64,000 bases of DNA from Rhynchopus sp. YZ270_cl-10 (taxonomy: Eukaryota > Euglenozoa > Diplonemea > Diplonemida > Diplonemidae): NCBI GenBank assembly GCA_964035575.1, contig OZ037896.1, forward strand, positions 1,240,001 to 1,304,000, written 5' to 3'. Below the pieces are notes generated by a model. It searched no databases and had not been told where the DNA came from. It was given only the letters and a program-made list of their open reading frames with translations. Below, one piece after another: positions 43,914-53,800 of this stretch. The position numbers were made by a program, and so were the translations under genes. Positions within the stretch are counted from its first letter, which is position 1. Every line of letters begins with the position of its first letter.

Positions 43914-46900
43914 AATCACGATTTTTTTTCAAAAATATTGTTTTCAAAAAAATCGATTTTAAAATATTGGTTTGGCTTGTACGGGGACCTGAATCTGGGG
44001 CAACATACCCTGTGGGACATACTGGGCTCGATGCAAGGCCGATTTTTCAAAAATATGGTTGCCCCGGTAGACGGTATGGCCCTGCAGGTCAGTGCATCGG
44101 GCCAAAAATCATGAAAAAATCATGATTTTGGGGTCTGGCACCCCATGGGCACATATATCTGGGGGTGTGAAATATGCATGGAATCGACCGATTGGGGGTG
44201 TTATAGGTCCTGGGGGCCCACATGGGCCATATTTCACGCTATTGGGTCACGGGAAAGTGATTTTGACATTTTTTCATCGATTTTAGCTGTGAGAACCCTT
44301 CAAAAACACTGATTTTGGGGTGTTTCTGAGACGGTACGCTATACCCAGGGTCATATTAGGTATTAGTCCGGTCGACTTTTTGAAAAAACGACCCCGCAAT
44401 GGACTCAGGGGTGCCAGATAGTGTATATGCACCAAAATGGATTCACGGGAAAAGTCAAAATCGGGTGTCAGATACATGCTGCCATAAGTGACGAATTTCA
44501 AAAGTTGAGATTTTTCGAAAATCAGGGTTCAGTACACGCTGTACCCAATCCTGGGGGCCAAAATTTTCAACTTTTTGAAAAAACGGGCGGTATATGGCCC
44601 TAAATTGTCAAAATGAGTTAATTGCGACCTCGGACGGCCTCCGGAGATGAGTAGAAGTTTATTTACTGAAAAAAAAAGTCAAAACACAGGCAAAATCCCA
44701 CCTTCCACAGGTACAGTCAAAACTTTTATCCAGATCTCATGTTTTTTCAAAAAATTTTAAATTGTTTTTATGACTAACACCTCCGAAATTTTTCCTGATA
44801 AGATGGAATATGATCCTGTCGTAGTATGCAGTGTGTTTGCAGGCAAAAATTTGCATTTTCTCGCCCCAGACATTTTTTTATACATAAAAGTGCATAAAGG
44901 GACCCCTGACCCCAAAATCCGGGTTCCAGCTTTTTGAAGGGGTCACCCTACAGGCCACCTCAAAAAGTTGGCCCGTAGGGCCAGCTTTTTGAAAAAACGG
45001 GGTTGCGATGTGTCCTGGGGGCCCGAAGGGCCCCCAGGACACATCGCTGGGAAAAAAATATTAGGTTTTTGGGGGTCTATATAGGGTTGCTGTGGGGGTC
45101 ACATGGCCGAAAAATGGCCATTTTTGGCCTATTTTTGGCCATTTTTTTAAGGTAAAAAATCCACTTTTTTTTTGTACATCCCCTTGCCCCCGGTAAAATT
45201 TACCAAACATATGGCCCTGTTGGACATACTGGGCCCATGAGTCGGTCGCTGGATCACCAAACTAGTTGCCCTATTTGCTAAAATCATGTTTTCAGGGTCA
45301 AAAATAGGGTGTTTTTTAGGGTCAAAAATAGGGTGTTTTTCAGGGGTATGTTAACCACGTATGTGTCTTAGGGACCAAATTTTCCAGGAATGTGAACCAA
45401 TCGGGTCGCAATGGGTCCAGGGGGCCCGGAGGGCCCCCATGCAGGGAAAATTTGCAACAATCCTGGGCAATGCTGGGGGCCGATAGGGTGTGCCTATACA
45501 CGTGTTTTTACGTGTTTTTGGGCACTTTTCAGGATTTTCGAAAATTTTTGCAACACCAAAATCAAAAATTTCGGTCTAGGAGGCCCATATCTGGAAAAAA
45601 TCGATATTCCAATGGCCTCATTGGGACATATTGGGCCCAGGACCCTATTTTCAGGTCCCAGGAAAAGCCAAAACAATAAAAAAAATAGCTCAGGCGACCC
45701 CCAAAAATAGGCGAAAAACAGCCATTTTTAGGGTGTTTTTTAGGGGTATTTTTACACACACAAATTGTTTACCATAGCACACCCCCAGGCTGCCTCAAAA
45801 TTTTATCTTTATTTGATTTTTCCAACCCACATAGGGGTATTGGAGGCACAACTTTCACCAAGCCTGGGGAATTCGGCACTGCACACACACAACTGAAAAA
45901 GGCAAAAATCACCTGTTTTTCAAGGTGTCGCAGGGTAAATGTTGTTCCTTAAAAACCAAATTTTTTCTAAAAAATCGGCCCTGCGGGTGAAAAAACGACA
46001 CTATGGGGGGTATTCCAGGGTGTGGGGGCCCCAAAAATCCGGTTTAAGACCACGAGAGGGTCCGAATACACACCTGAGAAGGTCCCGGGGAGTAAAAAAA
46101 TGGCCATTTTTGGGGGGTCAAAATCTCACTTTTTGGGGGGATGTTTGTATACCCAGTACCGACCCACTAGCTGGGATGCCCAACTTTTCGCGAATATGGG
46201 GGCCCGTAGGGCCCCCGGGGCCCAGGGGGCCCAAAATATCGTGTTGCAGATGCCAGGAGAACATGTTTCAATATTTTGGATACATTTTTCCATAGGGTCA
46301 TTTTCAAAAGCACTGATTTTAGGGGTATTGAGCGAGGTACCCATACCCATGGGTTATCCTATATATTAGTTTTCACTCGGATGTGAAAAAACGATGTCGC
46401 AATGGATTCAGGGGGCCCAAATAGGGTATATGGCCCAGGAAATTTTCAAAAAGTTGACCCAACCAGGTATACAGGCATACAAGCCGGTAGGTCAACAGAT
46501 AGGGTGTTTTCCGCACCCAAAATATGGGGTCATGACCATGTGGGTCAGACCTGAATTGATAAATGTTTCGCACAGGTTTTCGCGAATACCCCCTCTATTC
46601 CGAATGCGCTACAAGAGTTTTAAATTTTTGGCTATTTAGATTCACTTTTAAAAACAAAATGGGTCTCCAGAACACACATGAGGTTCACATGTACCTCTAC
46701 AGAAACCTTGGTTTTGGTCGGATTTTGAGGCCAATTTTTGGGTTCCCACCAATTTCCTAGGGTATACTGGGATATTGCCCGTGTGTCCAAAAGTGATTTT
46801 TGGGGCCTTAGGACCCCGGAGAATCCATTTAACGGTCGTTTTTGCACCGGAAAGACCTATCTAGTACCCAAAAATCGAATTTTCATATTTTTGAAAAAGT

Positions 46901-46959
46901 GACCAAAAATCGACTTTTTTTGGTAACATTGTATGGCATAAATTATTCTACATAATGTG
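43914..46959. repeat. Diverged satellite-like DNA
   Basis: No gene is recognised. The sequence repeats themes such as AAAAAACG, GGGCCCCCAGGACACATCG, TTTTGGGGTC and CGCAATGGATTCAGG, suggesting old diverged tandem DNA related to the neighbouring satellites. GC content is moderate and frames are short. Confidence 0.5.
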
Positions 46960-47230
46960 TGATGCTTGAATAAAAACTTACGACCCCATAATGTACTCGG
47001 AACTCACCCATGTAATTGTTGAGAAAAAAAAACTTTCCGAAAAAATGAAATTTCAACCCGAATATGCACATTTGGGTCATTTTACGGCTATGTAGGTCAT
47101 TTTGTATGTGTTTTTCGATTATATAGGTGATTAGGATATGTGTGATGCTCAGATTAAATCGTAAGACCCCGCAATTGACTCAAATGTGCCCAAAAACCCT
47201 ATATACCCAAGATTATTAACTTTTCCAGCA
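46960..47230. repeat. Satellite fragment of the ~172-bp family
   Basis: GGATATGTGTGATGCTCAGA, CGCAATTGACTCAAATG and CCCAAAAACCCTATATACCC match units at 40195-41500 in reverse complement. Another fragment lies between SL genes 2 and 3 (48170-48310). Confidence 0.75.
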
Positions 47231-47560
47231 TATTGGACATCCTTAGGTATGGTTATAAGCCATGATACGGCTATTGCTGGAAAAATAGCCGTAAATTGTG
47301 GTTGGTATTGATTTCAGAAATTATGTGATGCTTAGATCATGCCATAGACGCTTTTAATGGATTCATATGAGCTCATACTACCCATATACCCCTTCAGAAG
47401 CCCCTTTTGACTCTTATGAATATCCTTATATAGGCTTCCACTTGTGCAGAACCTTCTCAGTGTACAAGATGTTAGGTACAAAAAAACCATCATATTTTTT
47501 ACACTACTGGCATGCTTCCCAGGACACGTCTGTACTCAGAACGTTGTAGAGAAAAAAGGC

Positions 47561-47680
47561 AACCAACGATTTCTAAAGCTACAGTTTCTGTACTTCATTG
47601 GTATGGAAGCATGAAGATTATATTCTTCTCACACAACTTTGTCAAAACATGGCCAGTTTCGAAAGAGACTGGCCTTTTTT
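47561..47680 (+). ncRNA. Spliced-leader RNA, gene 1
   Basis: The exon (47561-47600, about 39-40 bases; exact 5' end uncertain) ends CAGTTTCTGTACTTCATTG and is followed by the donor GTATGG. The intron part has an Sm-like stretch (ACAACTTTGTC), a perfect hairpin GGCCAGT..ACTGGCC (47651-47674) and a T6 terminator. The core matches the trypanosome leader, and the 5' half resembles the Diplonema leader as I remember it. The RNA donates its exon to nuclear mRNAs by trans-splicing. A conserved TGTAGAGAAAAA stretch immediately upstream recurs in all copies and may be a promoter element. Confidence 0.93.
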
Positions 47681-47997
47681 ACGTTAGCATCACCTTCTGC
47701 AAACCCCAAAAAACACACATGATTCCCATCACACACAAGTGCTTGCTGCAACCCATTTGTATATCGCCTGCAAAACCATGTGTGCAACCATTTGTGGCAC
47801 TGGTACCACATATACCCCTTCAGAAACCACTGTTGACTCTTATGAATATACTTGTGTAAGCCTATCACCTAAGCATATTCTGTGCAGACCCTTCCCAGTG
47901 ACCAATAGGTTAGGTACGAAAAAGCGACCATATTTAGGACACTGGAAGAAGGCTTCCCAGTTCACGTTGGAGCTTAGAACATTGTAGAGAAAAAGGC

Positions 47998-48115
47998 AAC
48001 CAACGATTTCTAAAGCTACAGTTTCTGTACTTCATTGGTATGGAAGCATGAAGATTACTCTTCTCACACAACTTTGTCAAAACATGGCCAGTTTCGAAAG
48101 AGACTGGCCTTTTTT
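47998..48115 (+). ncRNA. Spliced-leader RNA, gene 2
   Basis: The exon is 47998-48037, followed by GTATGG, an Sm-like ACAACTTTGTC, the hairpin at 48086-48109 and a T run. The exon is identical to gene 1. The repeat distance to gene 1 is 437 bases, and the upstream flank is also homologous (CATATACCCCTTCAGAA onwards). Confidence 0.93.
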
Positions 48116-48416
48116 ACGTTAACATCACCTTGTGCAAACCCAAAAAACACACATGATTCCCATGTTCTTCGAATATTTTGGTGATTAGGATATGTGTAAT
48201 GCTCAGATTAAATTGTACGACCACGCAATTGACTCAAATGAGCCCAAATATCCCGTATTCCCAAGATTTTTGGACTTTCGAGCACATTGGGCATCCTTAG
48301 GTATGTTTATAAGCCACTCTACGGCTATGTTAGAAAAAAAACCCACCATAATAATGATACATATGGCATGATTCCCAGAACATGTTGGCACTTAGAACAT
48401 TGTAGAGAAAAAGGGC

Positions 48417-48534
48417 AACCAACGATTTCTAAAGCTACAGTTTCTGTACTTCATTGGTATGGAAGCATGAAGATTATTCTTCTCACACAACTTTGTCAAA
48501 ACATGGCCAGTTTCGAAAGAGACTGGCCTTTTTT
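48417..48534 (+). ncRNA. Spliced-leader RNA, gene 3
   Basis: The exon is 48417-48456, with donor GTATGG, Sm-like stretch, hairpin 48505-48528 and T run. The distance to gene 2 is 419 bases. A piece of satellite DNA lies between genes 2 and 3, replacing part of the usual spacer. Confidence 0.93.
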
Positions 48535-48671
48535 ACGTTAACACGATCGTCTTGTGCACAAGAAGCAAAAAAACCCACACAACAACAGCAGAAGTTTAGA
48601 ACCACATTCAGACCCTGACCCAACTCCAACAAGGGGCCCCTGTCTTGTCAACCACCTTGTGCATTTTTACT

Positions 48672-48781
48672 GGACCCCAGAAATGGGACATCCGTTAAAA
48701 TTGGATCGATACAGAGAAGATTAGCATGGTCCCTGCGCAAGGATGACACGCATTAATCGAGAAAGTATCAACTTTTTTTTT
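48672..48781 (+). ncRNA. U6 spliceosomal snRNA
   Basis: The hallmark segments are present in order: a 5' stem-loop region, ACATCCG, AAAATTGGATCGATACAGAG, AAGATTAGCATGG, CCCTGCGCAAGGATGACACG, and a T run (48773-48781) as RNA polymerase III terminator. ACAGAG and the AGC of the U6 catalytic core are intact. The exact 5' end is estimated from the CCC-AGAAAT-GGG hairpin. The RNA acts in both cis- and trans-splicing in Euglenozoa. Confidence 0.93.
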
Positions 48782-48995
48782 GTCCCCCGGATCACACGTA
48801 TTTTTTACACTGGTGTCTTCTTCATGCTTCCCAGACCAACACATATGTGCAGACATACCCATCACCCACAGGTGGCAAGTGGCAGGCTGCAGTAACCCAT
48901 TGAAATATTGGTTTCAAAAAACGACCATATGGTTTATGCTACTGGCATGCTTCCCTGAGCATATACATGTCGAAAGCTGTGTAGAGAAAAAGAGC

Positions 48996-49034
48996 AACCA
49001 ACGATTTATAAAGCTACAGTTTCTGTACTTCATT
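48996..49034 (+). pseudogene. Spliced-leader RNA, gene 4, interrupted by a TIR element
   Basis: The conserved upstream TGTAGAGAAAAA and the exon up to CTTCATT are present, but the last exon base and the donor are replaced by the start of the TIR element at 49035. One exon base differs from genes 1-3 (TTTATAAAG instead of TTTCTAAAG). The 3' half of the gene would lie beyond the window, on the far side of the inserted element. Confidence 0.85.
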
Positions 49035-49039
49035 CACGG

Positions 49040-49215
49040 ATGCTGCCAGATCTGGCCAGATTTGGGGGCCAATTTCCCAGATCTGGCTCGTTTTCCAGAT
49101 GTGGAGATCTTGTTTCCAGATCTGGCCAGATCTGGCCAGATCTGGGAATCTGGGAAATTTTTTTTTTTCAAAAAAAAAAAAACCCCCCAGATCTGGCCAG
49201 ATCTGGAAATCTGGC
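49040..49215. repeat. CCAGATCTGG palindrome array, end of TIR element copy 2
   Basis: The array has the same structure as 36440-36625 in reverse complement. Confidence 0.85.
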
Positions 49216-49807
49216 CAGTTTTTTTTTTTTTTCTCAGATTTCTGGCTATTGTCTCCCAGGGAAAGGGACTCTCGAATTTTTTTTTTCGCCCCTAAATAGG
49301 GCTAATTTCGACGATTTGAGGCCATTTAAAGCAAAATTTGGCACTTTTGAGCATCTGTGGGGGTCTAAAACGTGGTTTTGCGAACCCGAAATTTCGTGGT
49401 TTTTACCAAAGACAAGTCGATTTTTGAAAAATCCCGAAAAAAAAAATTTTTTTTATCCGGGAAAATTTTGACCCCTGAGTAGGGTTTTTGTGCACCAAAA
49501 AGTGCAAAAAAACGCAAGAGTCGGGTGTTTTGACGATCTGGGGTACCGCCATATGCACTACAGGGGCCCACAATTTCGACTTTTTCTTAGCAATTTCCTT
49601 CATAATTTTTTTTTTCGATTTTTGGCAAAGGCAAATCTCAGGCAAAAAAAATTCACCCCTGATAGTGGGTCCATGGGTGTCCAAAGATGCCAAAAACACA
49701 AAAATTTTGATGTTTTGACCATCTGTGGGCGCCTAAAACGCACTTCTCTGCCCAAAAAATGAATATCGATTTTTCCTTAGCGTTTTTATAGACGTGGTTT
49801 TTGGGTA

Positions 49808-50463
49808 TTTTTTTTTTTTTTTTTTTTTTTTTTGGCCAAAAATGTGTAACGCTTGTGTAACGCTTTTGGGTCAATTTTCAATTTTTTTTTTTTTTTTTTG
49901 CGATTTTTTATTTAATAATCTGTATTCTGTAACCTCTCTCTATTTTACGGCAGGTGTGACCGGTTGAGGTGATACTTCCGGACTGAGGAAGGGCATTCTT
50001 TTACTTTTTTTTCTGTGTGTTTGTTTTCTTGTTGTAGTCTTTTTTTGGTGAAGGGGCTTGGCCGACGACACTGAGAACCTCTTTGGTTCATAGCTGTTAA
50101 CGACGTCTGGTCCTACCTAGCTGTACACTCTAATTCTAAAAATAAAATAAAATAAAACCAATAGGCAAAGGGGGAGGGGGGAGGCTAAAAGCCAAACAAA
50201 AGTAAAGAATGAAAAAGAAAAACTCAAGTGCTCTGGGACGGCCGCGAGTTCCTGCTCCGCTTTAGGCCCCGCAGACGGTTGTAGAGGGTGTAAGCCTCTT
50301 CCACCTCGTCGGAGCTCATCGACGGCTTCTTCGCTTCTTTCCACAGGTAGAGGCAGGTGAGGGCGTCATCCACCGACTGCCAATCCCCTCCCGCTGCCAG
50401 CGACTGGTGCTGAAGCGTGTTCGGGTAGAACGTGTCCTTCCACGCCTCGGCGGTCGCTGGACA
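49808..50463 (-). mobile_element. LINE-2, 3' part (poly(A) tail, 3' UTR and C-terminal coding end)
   Basis: On the minus strand the reading frame continues from 61490-62797 (interrupted by LINE-1), ends with TGA at 50224-50226, and is followed by about 390 bases of 3' UTR and a poly(A) tail seen as 26 T at 49808-49833. LINE-2 is the host of LINE-1 and is itself inserted in TIR element copy 2. Confidence 0.8.
50224..50463 (-). CDS. C-terminal end of the LINE-2 protein
   Basis: About 80 codons (CPATAEAWKDTFYPNTLQHQ at the start, SRNSRPSQST at the end) follow in frame, if the LINE-1 insertion and one target duplication are removed, from the FNNMG end of the segment at 61490-62797. No domain is recognised; it is a helical-looking tail. 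Confidence 0.65.
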   Translation of the reverse strand, partial: CPATAEAWKDTFYPNTLQHQSLAAGGDWQSVDDALTCLYLWKEAKKPSMSSDEVEEAYTLYNRLRGLKRSRNSRPSQST

Positions 50464-50472
50464 CCCCATGTT
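50464..50472 (+). repeat. Target site duplication of LINE-1, left copy
   Basis: CCCCATGTT here and at 61490-61498 directly flank LINE-1 on both sides, outside its 5' repeats and its poly(A) tail. Confidence 0.85.
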
Positions 50473-50655
50473 TACAGGGGACCATTTTTTTACAGGGGAC
50501 CATTTTTTTACAGGGGACCATTTTTTTACAGGGGACCATTTTTTTACAGGGGACCATTTTTTTACAGGGGACCATTTTTTTACAGGGGACCATTTTTTTA
50601 CAGGGGACCATTTTTTTACAGGGGACCATTTTTTTACAGGGGACCATTTTTTTAC
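50473..50655 (+). repeat. Ten 18-bp tandem repeats at the LINE-1 5' end
   Basis: The unit TACAGGGGACCATTTTTT is repeated perfectly ten times immediately after the target duplication. Monomer arrays at LINE 5' ends act as promoters in some animal L1 elements; that role here is inference. Confidence 0.92.
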
Positions 50656-50845
50656 ACATTACAACACACTTGTCCTTTCTTTTTACCCTCCCTCCCTCCC
50701 CCTTTCCTTTGTTTTATTGTGAGCCTTGTACGCCTCCACGGGGCGGTCCCTGGGCAACGGTTGAGGAGTGCAGGCCGGCGAAGCGCAAGGCGTAGTGTGT
50801 TTTGTCCTTCTTTGTTTTCGTTTTTTGGTTTTTGCTTTTTTAAAA

Positions 50846-53800
50846 ATGAGGAGGAAGGCCCTTTTGGGGGCGTTGTGGGTGGTGCTGCATGTCTGCATCA
50901 GCAGCAGCAGCAGGAGCTACACCAGCAGCAACAACAAGAGCAGCAACAGCAGCAACAGCAGCAACAGCAGCAACAGCAGCAACAGCAGCAACAGCAGCAA
51001 CAGCAGCAACAGCAGCAACAGCAGCAACAGCAGCAACAGCAGCAACAGCAGCAACAGCAGCAACAGCAGCAACAGCAGCAACAGCAGCAACAGCAGCAAC
51101 AGCAGCAACAGCAGCAACAGCAGCAACAGCAGCAACAGCAGCAACAGCAGCAACAGCAGCAACAGCAGCAACAGCAGCAACAGCAGCAACAGCAGCAACA
51201 GCAGCAACAGCAGCAACAGCAGCAACAGCAGCAGCAGCAACAGCAGCAACAAAAGCAGCAACAGCAGCAGCAGCAGCAACAGCAGCAACAACATATGCTA
51301 CACCAGCTGCAACTGCAGCAGCAGCAACATCAGCAACAAGAGCAGCAGCAACAACAGCAGCAGCAACAGCAGCAACAGGAGCAACAACTTAAGCTGCATC
51401 AACAGCAGTAGCAGGAGCCCCCTTCCCCCCCTTTTTTACCCCAAAAAGAGGCCTCTTGAGCCCAACAACCCAAGCAGCTGCAGCTTTGATAGCAGCAACA
51501 AAAACGTGTGTGGAGGCAACAAAGCAAAGAACTGTTGTCATAACAACCCACACCCCCCTTCCCCCCATGATATCCCCAAAAAGAGGCAATGTATGCCCAA
51601 CCACATCAGTGGCTGCAACTGTGATAGCAGCAAAAACGAAATCTTCGGAGTCCTGGGTGGGGTCCCAGTATCACCCCTGGTGTGCAGCAGCAGCAGTTCC
51701 AAAGGCCTTTACAGCAGCAGTTCCAACAGCAGGCTCTACAGCTTTTTCACCAGCAGTTCCAAAGGCTTCTGCAGCAGCGGTTCCAACAGCAGGTCCAACA
51801 GCAGTTCCAACAGCAGGCACAACAGCAGTTTAAACAGCAGTTCCAACGGCTTCTGCAGCAGCAGTTCCACGAGCGTTTCCAAAAGCAGTTCCAGCAGCAG
51901 TTCCAACAGCAGGCACAACAGCAGTTTCAACTGCAGTTCCAAAGACTTCTGCAGCAGCAGCTCCAACGGCAGGTCCATCAGCAGTTCCAACAGCAGGCTC
52001 AACAACAGCAGTTTCAACAGCAAGGACTTCTGCGGCAGCAGCTCTAACGGCAGGTCCAACAGCAGTTCCAACAGTAGGCTTAACAGCAGTTTCAACAGCA
52101 GTTCCACAGACTTCTGCAGCAGCGGTTCCAACAGCAGGTCCAGCAGCAGTTCCAACAGCAGGCACAACAACAGCAGTTTCAACAGCAGTTCCAATGGCTT
52201 CTGCAGCAGCAGTTCCAACAGCGTTTCCAAAAGCAGTTCCAGCAACAGGCACAACAGCAGGCACAACAGCAGTTTCATCAGCAAGGACTTCTGCGGCAGC
52301 AGCTCCAACGGCAGGTCCATCAGCAGTTCCAACAGCAGGCTCAACAACAGCAGTTTCAACAGCAGTTCCAATGGCTTCTGCAGCAGCAGTTCCAACAGCG
52401 TTTCCAAAAGCAGTTCCAGCAACAGGCACAACAGCAGGCACAACAGCAGTTTCATCAGCAAGGACTTCTGCGGCAGCAGCTCTAACGGCAGGTCCAACAG
52501 CAGTTCCAACAGTAGGCTTAACAGCAGTTTCAACAGCAGTTCCACAGACTTCTGCAGCAGCGGTTCCAACAGCGTCTCCAAAAGCAGTTCCAGCAGCAGT
52601 TCCAACAGCAGGCACAACAGCAGTTTCAACTGCAGTTCCAAAGACTTCTGCAGCAGCAGTTCCAACAGCAGGTCCAACAGCAGCACCAACATCAACAGCA
52701 GACGCAGCAACAACATCAGCGACAACAACCTAGGGGGTGGTGAGCGAGGTATGCTGGTGTTCGGGGTCAGCCTTGCGGGGCGAGAAGGACAGAGTGGCTG
52801 TGTGATGATGCGGGTGTGGCAAAAGGGGTGTGTACAGATAGAGTTTTGGTTCGACTGGTGGTGCAACCTCTGGGAGGTCTTCACCTCCTTGCGTCAGCCT
52901 GACCCCTGCTGGGTAGCCGAGGCACCTGAGTGGGGAGTGTTTGTGTCGTTCGCGGTCCTGGATCTGTGGAAGGACAGACGCGCCCCTACCCTCAGTCATC
53001 TCATTTTGTGGCTGGTGGGCAGGAGGACCAGGAGGACGCGACGAGGACACCGGTCCTTGAACTGGACCAAGTCACAGGCGGGCAGGCTCCGTCGGCGCAA
53101 GGCGCCCTGCAATCGTCCGCCCTCCCCGGCAGCGCACCCAGTTTTCCGCAGGATCAGGGTCGCCGATGCGTTGAGAGGTGCTTTGCAGTGTGTGGCCATC
53201 TGGGTTCTGGTTTTTGTGGGGTCTGAGCTTGGGAGGTCAGCGCCACATGCTTTGGGTTGTGCGCTGTTTCGGGACGCGGAGGTGCTGGGGGTGGGTCTGC
53301 TGCGGGGACTGTGCCGCGCACGCAGGGGGTGGCGGTGGCTGGAAGGGGCGAGCGAGCGAGTGCACCGATGGACCGGAGGGATCCGAGTGGCTGCCAGCTT
53401 GGTGAGAGCCAGTGTGATGGGGGTGGGTCAGTTGTCGGTGCGTGCAGCCGAGTGGGTGTGGGTTGCATGGTCCGCAGGTGGTTGTTTGGCGGGTTTTGTG
53501 GCACTGGTCGGCGTCGCGCGCCCACTTGGCTGGGTTCTTCTCTTGGAGGTGCGCCGTGTGGCAGCACGCAGGTGGACTCGTAGGATCGGGATGGCATTTG
53601 GCATGCTGGCGGTGTCCCTACTGGTCTTGCTGTCGTTGTTGTGGCGAGCGGTGACGCCCTGGGACCTGCGCCCTGCCCCTGCTGATCCGGAGCACCCGGT
53701 AAGCTTGTCCCCGTTTGCGTTGACCGGTGGGTGCGCAAACGTGAACGCTCCTGCGTATACAGAGCAGGCGGTGTCTGTGGACGCGACTCTGGCGAAGTTT

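Noticed and set aside
50473-50655. Regular 18-bp repeats considered as a CRISPR-like array
   Set aside because: There are no unique spacers; it is a head-to-tail tandem repeat in a eukaryotic retrotransposon.
50407-51411. Polyglutamine frame of 334 codons across the LINE-1 border
   Set aside because: It begins in LINE-2 DNA before the insertion site and stops at 51411; the CAG array is open in every frame, so this frame has no independent support.
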